From Gammaproteobacteria bacterium (GTDB taxonomy: Bacteria; Pseudomonadota; Gammaproteobacteria; Steroidobacterales; Woeseiaceae), in NCBI GenBank assembly GCA_029881015.1, contig JAOUNK010000064.1, forward strand, positions 1 through 11,890: a stretch of DNA of 11,890 nucleotides, read 5' to 3'. The notes below the pieces were generated by a model. The model had not been told where the DNA came from. It saw nothing but the letters and a program-made list of their open reading frames with translations, and searched no databases. Below, one piece after another: positions 1-6,777 of this stretch (position 1 is its first letter; each line of letters begins with the position of its first letter). Both the position numbers and the translations under genes were made by a program.

Positions 1-1
1 G

Positions 2-1588
2 GTTCGTGCGACGCGGGCGCAGGCCGATCGGGAGCTGTACCGGGCGGCCATCCAGGCCATTGTCCGCGGCCAAACGAACCTCGAGGTCATCGAAGCGGCC
101 GTTGACGACCTCGTCGTCGAGGGCGGCCGCGCGGTCGGTGTCGTCACCCACGCCGGAGCGATACACCGCTCCCGGACCGTGGTACTGACCGCCGGTACGT
201 TTCTCGGCGGTCGCATCCTCATCGGCAGGACGGAAAAGGCCGGCGGGAGGATTGGCGATGAGCCGTCGAACAGGCTGGCGTCGCGCCTGCGTGAGCTGCC
301 GTTCAATGTCGCCCGGCTGAAAACCGGAACGCCGCCGCGGCTCGACGGCAAGACGCTCAACTACGCACTCATGCAGGAGCAGCCCGGCGACGACCCGGTG
401 CCCGTGTTTTCGTTCATCGGCGAGCGGCGGCAGCACCCGCAACAGGTCTCCTGCTTCATCACCAAGACAACCGAACGGACACACGACATCATCCGTGGTT
501 CGCTGGATGAATCCCCCATGTACTCGGGCCTGATCGAGGGCGTCGGTCCGCGTTACTGCCCGTCCATCGAGGACAAGGTCGTGCGTTTCGCCGACAAGTC
601 CTCGCACCAGATCTTCGTCGAGCCGGAAGGGCTGACGACCGACATCGTTTATCCGAACGGCATCTCGACCAGCCTGCCCGCCGCCACGCAGGAGCGCTTC
701 GTGCATTCTATCGTCGGTTTCGAAAAGGCCGTGATCACGCAGCCGGGTTACGCGATCGAGTACGACTATTTCGACCCGCGCGACCTCAGGCCGACGCTCG
801 AAACCAAGCACCTGCAGGGGCTGTATTTCGCCGGGCAGATCAACGGCACGACCGGCTACGAGGAGGCGGGCGCCCAGGGATTGCTGGCCGGCGTGAATGC
901 CGCGCGCAACGCGCACGAACTGGACGAGTGGTTCCCCGAACGGCACGAGGCTTACCTGGGCGTGCTCATCGACGACCTGCTGACGCGCGGGGTGTCCGAG
1001 CCGTACCGCATGTTTACGAGCCGTGCCGAATACCGCCTGCTGCTGCGCGAGGACAACGCGGACCTCAGGCTGACGCCGCGCGGTCGCGAGCTGGGCCTTG
1101 TGGACGACGGCCGCTGGAGCGCGTTCGAAGCCAAGCGCGAGGGCGTCGAGCGGGAACACGCGCGCCTCGAAAACATCGTCGTCAAGACCGCGGGTGTCAG
1201 GGCGAATGCCTTGTTGAAGCGACCCGGGCAGCGCTATGCCGATATCGTCGGCCTGCCCGGCGTGGGCACGAGCGAGGCGCTCGCGACGATGAGCGACGAA
1301 CAGCGCGAGCAGGTCGAGCTGCAGCTCGAGGTGCAGGCGAAGTACGCCGGCTACATCGATCGCCAGGAACGCGAAATCGAGAAACACGCCCGGCAGGAGT
1401 CGCTGCGGCTGCCGGAAGACATCGACTATACGAACGTCGACGGCCTGTCCAACGAGGCGCGGCAGAAGCTGGTTGCAGCGCGGCCAGCGACGCTCGGCCA
1501 GGCCTCCCGCCTCGAGGGCATGACGCCGTCGGCGGTCTCGCTGATCCTGATTCATCTGAAGAAACGGCAGCTGAAGATCAGCGCCTAG
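2..1588 (+). CDS. mnmG: tRNA uridine-5-carboxymethylaminomethyl modification enzyme MnmG (GidA), 5'-truncated by the window edge
   Basis: MnmG is a cytoplasmic FAD enzyme that works with the GTPase MnmE to place the (carboxymethyl)aminomethyl group on wobble U34 of certain tRNAs. The frame is open from base 2 and gives 528 residues. The first visible residues (VRATRAQADR) match E. coli MnmG from about residue 92, so about 90 N-terminal residues, including the FAD GxGxxG motif, lie outside the window. Both GidA family signatures are present: GPRYCPSIEDK, whose Cys (local residue 186) corresponds to E. coli Cys277, and AGQINGTTGYEEAGAQG from local residue 277. The MnmE-contacting helical C-terminus is also present (GLSNEARQKL, GQASRLEGMTPSA). 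The segment between EREHARLE and KRPGQRY appears about 17 residues shorter than in E. coli. No rsmG follows. The assignment is secure; the start is not visible. Confidence 0.98.
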   Translation, partial: VRATRAQADRELYRAAIQAIVRGQTNLEVIEAAVDDLVVEGGRAVGVVTHAGAIHRSRTVVLTAGTFLGGRILIGRTEKAGGRIGDEPSNRLASRLRELPFNVARLKTGTPPRLDGKTLNYALMQEQPGDDPVPVFSFIGERRQHPQQVSCFITKTTERTHDIIRGSLDESPMYSGLIEGVGPRYCPSIEDKVVRFADKSSHQIFVEPEGLTTDIVYPNGISTSLPAATQERFVHSIVGFEKAVITQPGYAIEYDYFDPRDLRPTLETKHLQGLYFAGQINGTTGYEEAGAQGLLAGVNAARNAHELDEWFPERHEAYLGVLIDDLLTRGVSEPYRMFTSRAEYRLLLREDNADLRLTPRGRELGLVDDGRWSAFEAKREGVEREHARLENIVVKTAGVRANALLKRPGQRYADIVGLPGVGTSEALATMSDEQREQVELQLEVQAKYAGYIDRQEREIEKHARQESLRLPEDIDYTNVDGLSNEARQKLVAARPATLGQASRLEGMTPSAVSLILIHLKKRQLKISA

Positions 1589-1703
1589 CGCCCGCCGGCA
1601 CACGGGATGCGCATGGGCAATGCGGCCCAGAAACAGCCCGGGCCCTGCCAAAAGTTGAGACGTGCCCCGAAGAAAGCTGGCCGCACTCAGGTATGCTTTG
1701 CGT
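1589..1703. other. mnmG-oppA intergenic spacer
   Basis: These 115 bases hold no convincing gene. An imperfect GC-rich hairpin can be drawn (GGCCC at 1624-1628 with GGGCC at 1640-1644), but no T-run follows it, so it is not a standard intrinsic terminator. A TTGAGA hexamer lies at 1655-1660 and a TATGCT hexamer at 1692-1697. They are 31 bases apart and cannot be one sigma-70 promoter. A promoter for the opp genes is expected here but is not clearly visible. Confidence 0.5.
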
Positions 1704-3305
1704 ATGAAAACGCTACGAGCTCTTGGCCTCCTGATCGCGCTTGCTGTCGGCGCAGCCTGCGGCGGCGAAGACCCGGCCGGCCCGCCCGGTACGCTGCAGC
1801 GCGGCCTCTCGAGCGATCCTGAAACGCTCGACCAGCACAAAGCGCGCAGCATCCAGGCCGCCGACGTCATTCGTGACCTTGGCGAAGGCCTGGTCGGCTA
1901 CTCGGCGACGGGGGAGCTCATCCCGGCTGCGGCGGAGCGCTGGGAGGTGTCCAAGGAAGGCCTCAAGTACACGTTTTACCTGCGCGAGGGCCTGCGCTGG
2001 TCGAACGGCGAGGCGCTGACGGCCGATCATTTCGTGGCCGGCATGCGCCGGCTGGTCGATCCGTCGACCGCGGCCTTCTACGCGGCCATGCTCGCCGACC
2101 TCGAGAACGCGGCGGGCATTACGTCCGGGGACATACCGGTTTCCATGCTGGGCGTCGAGGCGCCGGATGACAGGACCGTGGTCCTGCGCCTCGTGCAACA
2201 GACGCCCTACCTGGTCAGCCTGCTGACGCACCCGAGCACCTTTCCGATACACCCCGAAACGCTCGCCGAGCACGGCGATGGTTTCGCGCGGCCCGGCAAG
2301 CTCGTGTCCAACGGCGCGTACACGCTCGACGCCTGGGTCCCGGGCTCGGCGATCTCGCTCAAGCGCAACGAGCACTACTGGAACAACGCGGCGACGGCGA
2401 TCGATGCGGTGAACTATCACGTGATGGTGCAGGACAACTCGGAGCTCAACCGTTACCGCGCCGGCGAGCTGCACGTAACGAGCACGGTGCCGCCGGACAG
2501 CTTCGCGCAGATACGCAAAGACTACGGCGAGCAGTTGCGTGTTGCGCCGTATCTCGGCGTGGTTTACTTCGGGTACAACCTGACCAAGCCGCCATTCAAA
2601 GACAACGCGGCATTGCGCCAGGCGCTGTCCATGGCGGTCGATCGCGAACAGATCGCCCTCCGGGTAACGGGTCGCGGCGAAGCGCCGGCCTATAGCTGGG
2701 TACCGCAAGGCGTGAACAATTACGAACCCCCGCTATCGGGCTTCGCCGCGCTCGGCAAAGAAGAGCGCGAGCAGGTTGCTCGCCGCCTCTACAAAGAGGC
2801 GGGGTATGGACCGGACAAGCCTTTGCGCATCGAGTTGCGTTACAACACCAACGACACAAACAGAAAGATCGCGGTCGCCGTGCAGTCGATGTGGCGCGAA
2901 ATCCTGGGCGTGGAGGCAACCCTGGTCAACGAAGAATTCCAGGTATTGCTTGCCAACATGAAGGATGCGGAGATCACGCAGGTCTTTCGTTCGAGCTGGA
3001 CGGGCGACTACAACGACGCGCACACGTTCCTGAGCGTGCTGCAAAGCGGCAGCGCCGCGAATATGCCGCGCTACACAAGCGAGGAGTTCGATTCGCTGAT
3101 GGCGCTCGCCGCCAGGCAGGTGGACCTGGAGCAGCGCAAGCTGTACCTCGAGGAAGCCGAGCGCGTCATGCTTGCCGACTACCCGGTCATTCCCCTCTAC
3201 TTTTTCGTCTCGAAGCATCTCGTCAGCCCCCAAATCGAGGGCTGGGGAGACAATGTTCTTGATTACCATTACTCTCAGCAGCTGAGTTTCAAAGCGGCCC
3301 AATAG
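1704..3305 (+). CDS. oppA: Oligopeptide ABC transporter substrate-binding lipoprotein (OppA-like, SBP_bac_5 family)
   Basis: This is the solute-binding subunit that captures peptides outside the inner membrane and delivers them to OppBC. I chose the ATG at 1704 (533 residues) over the upstream in-frame codon at 1662 because it begins a clean lipoprotein signal: MKTLRALGLLIALAVGAAC, with Cys19 as the predicted lipidated residue. The body matches cluster C peptide-binding proteins: DPETLDQHKARS near residues 35-50, LREGLRWSNGEALTADHF, and RSSWTGDYNDAHTFL near 429-443. In E. coli OppA the equivalent WCADYNEP segment carries Trp416 and Asp419, and Asp419 holds the peptide alpha-amino group. Here these are Trp432 and Asp435, with the Cys417 position replaced by Thr. 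It is followed after 15 bases by oppB. The Shine-Dalgarno sequence is weak. The family is certain; peptide rather than another substrate is well supported but inferred. Confidence 0.93.
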   Translation: MKTLRALGLLIALAVGAACGGEDPAGPPGTLQRGLSSDPETLDQHKARSIQAADVIRDLGEGLVGYSATGELIPAAAERWEVSKEGLKYTFYLREGLRWSNGEALTADHFVAGMRRLVDPSTAAFYAAMLADLENAAGITSGDIPVSMLGVEAPDDRTVVLRLVQQTPYLVSLLTHPSTFPIHPETLAEHGDGFARPGKLVSNGAYTLDAWVPGSAISLKRNEHYWNNAATAIDAVNYHVMVQDNSELNRYRAGELHVTSTVPPDSFAQIRKDYGEQLRVAPYLGVVYFGYNLTKPPFKDNAALRQALSMAVDREQIALRVTGRGEAPAYSWVPQGVNNYEPPLSGFAALGKEEREQVARRLYKEAGYGPDKPLRIELRYNTNDTNRKIAVAVQSMWREILGVEATLVNEEFQVLLANMKDAEITQVFRSSWTGDYNDAHTFLSVLQSGSAANMPRYTSEEFDSLMALAARQVDLEQRKLYLEEAERVMLADYPVIPLYFFVSKHLVSPQIEGWGDNVLDYHYSQQLSFKAAQ

Positions 3306-3320
3306 CCCCGGATCGAAAAC

Positions 3321-4244
3321 TTGCTGCGATACACGTTGCTCCGCATCCTGGGAGCGATACCGACACTGTTGTTGGTCATTGCCCTCGCGTTCCTGATGGT
3401 GCATGCCGCACCGGGCGGGCCGTTTGACGACGAACGCGTGTTGCCCGCGGACATCGAAGCCAATATCCAGGCCCACTATCACCTTGACGAGCCGCTCCCG
3501 CAGCAGTTCCTGCGCTACCTGTCCGGGCTTTTGCGCGGCGACCTCGGCCCGTCGTATCGCTACCACGGTCGCTCGGTCGGCAGCCTGATCGGGGAGGCCT
3601 TCCCGTATTCCCTGCAGCTCGGTGCCATGGCCATGGCGCTGGCGCTCGTCATCGGCATCGGTGCGGGCACCGCCGCCGCATTGCGGCAGGGCACGGTGTT
3701 CGACAAGGTCGTGATGGGCTTCGCGATGACCGGCATCTCCATCCCCGTTTTCGTGATTGCACCGGCGCTGGTCCTGCTGCTCGCCGTGAAGTTGCAGTGG
3801 TTGCCTGCGGGATGGAGCGGCGTGACCGGCATGAGCCGCTATGTCCTTCCGGTTACCACCCTCGCCTTGCCGCAGATCGCTTACATCGCGCGGCTCACGC
3901 GCGCGAGCATGATGGACGTGTTGAGCCGCGACTTTATCCGTACGGCGTACGCCCAGGGCCTGGGTACCGCCACCGTGGTTCGTGTGCACGCAATGAAGCC
4001 GGCAATGTTGCCCGTGCTGTCCTACATGGGTCCGGCGATTGCCGCGATCCTGACAGGCTCTGTCGTTGTCGAACAGATCTTCGCCATTCCGGGGCTGGGC
4101 GAGTCGTTCGTGCGCGGGGCGCTGAACCGCGACTACACCCTGGTGCTCGGCATCGTAGTCTTTTACGCATCACTGATCGTGTTCCTGAACCTGCTTGTCG
4201 ACATTCTCTATGGCGCGATCGATCCGCGAGTTCGTTACCGATGA
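3321..4244 (+). CDS. oppB: Oligopeptide ABC transporter permease OppB
   Basis: OppB is one of the two inner-membrane permeases that form the peptide translocation path. The 307-residue product matches E. coli OppB (306 residues) from its first residues (MLRYTLLRILGAIPTLL against MLKFILRR...EAIPTLF) to the last (IDPRVRYR). This alignment supports the TTG start at 3321. A GGA at 3310-3312 lies 8 bases upstream as a weak ribosome-binding site. Family landmarks are HAAPGGPFDDER after the first membrane helix, the HLDEPLPQQF segment, GDLGPSY, and the EAA loop for ATPase contact at about residues 195-230 (DFIRTAYAQGLG). Several hydrophobic helices are visible. The stop overlaps the oppC start in ATGA, which implies translational coupling. 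Confidence 0.96.
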   Translation: MLRYTLLRILGAIPTLLLVIALAFLMVHAAPGGPFDDERVLPADIEANIQAHYHLDEPLPQQFLRYLSGLLRGDLGPSYRYHGRSVGSLIGEAFPYSLQLGAMAMALALVIGIGAGTAAALRQGTVFDKVVMGFAMTGISIPVFVIAPALVLLLAVKLQWLPAGWSGVTGMSRYVLPVTTLALPQIAYIARLTRASMMDVLSRDFIRTAYAQGLGTATVVRVHAMKPAMLPVLSYMGPAIAAILTGSVVVEQIFAIPGLGESFVRGALNRDYTLVLGIVVFYASLIVFLNLLVDILYGAIDPRVRYR

Positions 4245-5056
4245 GCGGCAACCGCAGCATCCGCATTACCGGCAGCCTCCTGCTGACCGTCGCCATCGTC
4301 GCGCTGGTCGGACCATGGGCCAGCCCGTACGACTACGCGACCACGAACCTCGAGAACATACTGGCGGCGCCGTCGCTTCGTGACATGCACCTCTTCGGTA
4401 CGGATGACCTCGGGCGCGACCTGTTCGTGCGCACGATGCTGGGAATTCGCGTGACCCTGCTCGTCGCCATCGTTGCGAGCCTGGTCAGCCTGGTCATCGG
4501 CGTCACCTACGGCGCGCTGGCGGGCTTTGTCGGCGGGCGCGTGGATGCGGCAATGATGCGGCTCGTCGATACCCTGTATGCGCTGCCGTTTATCTTCTTC
4601 GTGATCCTGCTGATGGTCGCTTTCGAGCGGAACTTCCTGCTGATCTTTGTCGCCATCGGGGCGATCAACTGGCTCGACATGGCGCGTATCGTCCGGGGGC
4701 AGACGCTGAGCCTGCGCGAGCGCGAGTTCGTCGAGGCCGCGCGGCTGACCGGCGTAAGCACGCTGCGTATCGTATTTCGTCACATTGCCCCCAACCTGGT
4801 GGGCATCGTGGTCGTGTACGTCACGCTCACGATTCCGCAGGCGATCCTGGTCGAATCTTTCCTGAGCTACCTCGGGCTCGGTGTGCAGGAACCGCAGACC
4901 TCCCTCGGCGCGCTCGTCGACGCGGGCGTCAAACACATGGAAGGCGCACCCTGGGTGTTGCTCGTGCCCGCATCGCTCCTGGCCCTGACGCTGCTTTGCT
5001 TCAACTTCCTGGGCGACGGACTCCGGGATCTTTTTGACGCGAGGCACACGTCGTGA
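4241..5056 (+). CDS. oppC: Oligopeptide ABC transporter permease OppC
   Basis: OppC is the second inner-membrane permease and pairs with OppB. The 271-residue product matches E. coli OppC closely in its core: HLFGTDDLGRDLFVR, GGRVDAAMMRLVDTLYALPF, NWLDMARIVRGQTLSLRERE, and the EAA loop at about residues 162-185 (EFVEAARLTGVSTLRIVFRH). It ends in FNFLGDGLRDLFD, as OppC proteins do. I chose the ATG at 4241, which overlaps the oppB stop by 4 bases, because upstream sequence in this frame is the out-of-frame shadow of oppB. The protein is about 30 residues shorter than E. coli OppC (302), all at the N-terminus, so the cytoplasmic lead before the first helix is nearly absent. It overlaps oppDF by 4 bases (GTGA). 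Confidence 0.96.
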   Translation: MSGNRSIRITGSLLLTVAIVALVGPWASPYDYATTNLENILAAPSLRDMHLFGTDDLGRDLFVRTMLGIRVTLLVAIVASLVSLVIGVTYGALAGFVGGRVDAAMMRLVDTLYALPFIFFVILLMVAFERNFLLIFVAIGAINWLDMARIVRGQTLSLREREFVEAARLTGVSTLRIVFRHIAPNLVGIVVVYVTLTIPQAILVESFLSYLGLGVQEPQTSLGALVDAGVKHMEGAPWVLLVPASLLALTLLCFNFLGDGLRDLFDARHTS

Positions 5057-6777
5057 GCCTGCTCGATGTGCAGGGCCTGACGATTCGTTACGGCGAAGAA
5101 GCGGTTGTCGACGGCGTCGACCTGTACATCGAGCGCGGTGAGTCGGTCGGTCTTGTCGGCGAGTCGGGTTCCGGCAAGACGCAATCGGCGCTTGCGATCC
5201 TCGGCCTCCTGCCAAAGCACGCGCTGATCAGCGGCAGCATCGAGTTTGACGGGCAACAGATTCTCGGGGCGAGCGATGCGGTCCTCAACACATTGCGCGC
5301 ACGCCGCATCGGTGTCGTGTTCCAGGACCCGATGCAGGCGCTGAACCCCTACCTGCGCATCGGCACCCAGTTGCGGCAAATACCCCTCGCTCATGGACTC
5401 GCAAACAAGAAGGATGTCGATGCCCGGGTGATCGAGATGCTGGCCAGCGTCGGCCTGCCCGACCCGGAGCGGCAGTCGCGCGCCTATCCGCACGAGTTGT
5501 CGGGCGGCATGCGGCAACGCGTCGTGCTGGCCTCGGCGCTCATCGCCGAACCGGACCTCCTGATCGCGGACGAGCCGACGACGGCACTGGACGTGACCGT
5601 GCAGGCACAGATTCTCGACCTGCTCGAGGATCTCCGGGACAACACGGCCCTGCTGCTGATCACCCACGACCTGGGCATCATCGCGGGCTACTGCGAGCAC
5701 ACGGTGGTGCTCGACGGGGGCCGGCTCGTCGAGCAGGGGCCGACAACGTCGGTCTTCGCGGCGCCAGGCCACGCGCACACCAGGCAGCTCCTGGCCGCGG
5801 CGCCGCGCGTGGATCGCGGTGAGGTGCCGGTCGCCGCCAAGGGCAGCACGATCCTGAGTGTCGGCGATGCGGAGGTCCAGTACCGGGATCTGACGGCGGT
5901 CAGGGGCGTCAGCTTCTCGCTCCGGCGAGGCGAGACGGTCGCCATCGTCGGCGAATCGGGTTCCGGCAAATCAAGCCTCGTGCGCGCCATGCTGGGCCTG
6001 GTGCCGATGTCGTCCGGGCGCGTGGTGTATGCGGGTGCGCCCCTCGACGAGACCGTGGAGCGTCGTGCGAAGTCCGCGCGACGCGACCTGCAGCTTGTAT
6101 TCCAGGATCCGGCGAGTGCCCTGAACCCACAAATGCGCGTGCTGGCGATCGTCGAGGAGCCGCTGCGCGTGCATGAGCCGCAGCTGGGTGCGACCGAAAG
6201 ACGACAGCGCGTTGTAGCCATGCTGGACGACGTCGGGTTGGGCGAGAAATACCTGCGCCGCTTCCCGCACGAACTGTCAGGCGGACAGGCGCAGCGTGTC
6301 GCAATCGCGCGTGCGCTGATACTCGCGCCCAAGGTGCTGGTCTGCGACGAGGCGCTCGCCGCGCTCGACGGGTCGGTACGCAAGCAGGTGCTCGAGATGC
6401 TGCGCAGCGTGCAGGAGGACACTGGCCTGTCGATCGTCTTTATCTCGCACGACCTGGCGGTGGTGCGCAGCATCAGTCATCGCGTGCTCGTGATGTATCT
6501 CGGCAGGCTGGTGGAAGCGGCTGACGCCAAAACGTTGTTCGCGTCGCCAAGGCATCCGTACACGCGGGCACTGCTCGATTCGATCCCGGTACCGGATCCG
6601 GTGGTCAGGCCGAAGCGCGCGCCGCTGCGCGGCGAGGTGCCATCGCCGGTCAACCCGCCGGCCGGTTGCGTGTTCCACCCGCGCTGCGCCCGCGCCGGGG
6701 ACGGCTGCAACTCAAAAGCGCCTGTCCTGCGAGATATTGCCGGCACACGCGTCGCGTGCCACTACCCGGAGAGCTAG
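5053..6777 (+). CDS. oppDF: Fused oligopeptide ABC transporter ATPase (OppD-OppF in one chain)
   Basis: This cytoplasmic protein carries both ATPase domains that power the OppBC permease; in E. coli OppD and OppF are separate proteins. Domain 1 has Walker A GESGSGKT (36-43), Q-loop Gln91, signature LSGGM (149-153), Walker B LLIADE (169-174) and His205. Domain 2 has Walker A GESGSGKS (300-307), Q-loop Gln351, signature LSGGQ (408-412), Walker B ending DE (432-433) and His466. Both nucleotide sites look intact. The OppD/DppD-type C-terminal extension (HPYTRALL, GEVPSPVNPPAGC) occurs only after domain 2 and has four cysteines at 539, 545, 552 and 569. In related DppD proteins such cysteines bind a 4Fe-4S cluster. 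Domain 1 keeps only the short start of this extension (HAHTRQLL). The start is GTG, with GAGG at 5041-5044, 8 bases upstream. YejF and GsiA are known double-ATPase relatives. Confidence 0.95.
   Translation: MSLLDVQGLTIRYGEEAVVDGVDLYIERGESVGLVGESGSGKTQSALAILGLLPKHALISGSIEFDGQQILGASDAVLNTLRARRIGVVFQDPMQALNPYLRIGTQLRQIPLAHGLANKKDVDARVIEMLASVGLPDPERQSRAYPHELSGGMRQRVVLASALIAEPDLLIADEPTTALDVTVQAQILDLLEDLRDNTALLLITHDLGIIAGYCEHTVVLDGGRLVEQGPTTSVFAAPGHAHTRQLLAAAPRVDRGEVPVAAKGSTILSVGDAEVQYRDLTAVRGVSFSLRRGETVAIVGESGSGKSSLVRAMLGLVPMSSGRVVYAGAPLDETVERRAKSARRDLQLVFQDPASALNPQMRVLAIVEEPLRVHEPQLGATERRQRVVAMLDDVGLGEKYLRRFPHELSGGQAQRVAIARALILAPKVLVCDEALAALDGSVRKQVLEMLRSVQEDTGLSIVFISHDLAVVRSISHRVLVMYLGRLVEAADAKTLFASPRHPYTRALLDSIPVPDPVVRPKRAPLRGEVPSPVNPPAGCVFHPRCARAGDGCNSKAPVLRDIAGTRVACHYPES

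Noticed and set aside
1616..1655. Possible terminator after mnmG
   Set aside because: The hairpin is interrupted, with an 11-base loop, and no T-run follows, so it does not qualify as an intrinsic terminator.
1655..1697. TTGAGA and TATGCT as one promoter
   Set aside because: The spacer is 31 bases, far from the 16-18 needed.
1713..2708. 331-codon open frame on the minus strand opposite oppA
   Set aside because: It is antisense to a gene with clear homology, is rich in Arg, His and Val as expected of reverse frames in GC-rich DNA, and shows no recognisable motif.
2733..3989. 418-codon open frame on the minus strand across oppA and oppB
   Set aside because: It spans two well-supported genes, its composition (Arg, His, Gln, Asp) mirrors their codon bias, and it has no domain.
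3797..4240. Longer version of OppC starting upstream
   Set aside because: The added 148 codons are oppB read in another frame; homology to OppC begins after 4241.
4235..5215. 326-codon open frame on the minus strand opposite oppC
   Set aside because: Antisense shadow with a charged, low-information composition; oppC and oppDF on the other strand are certain.
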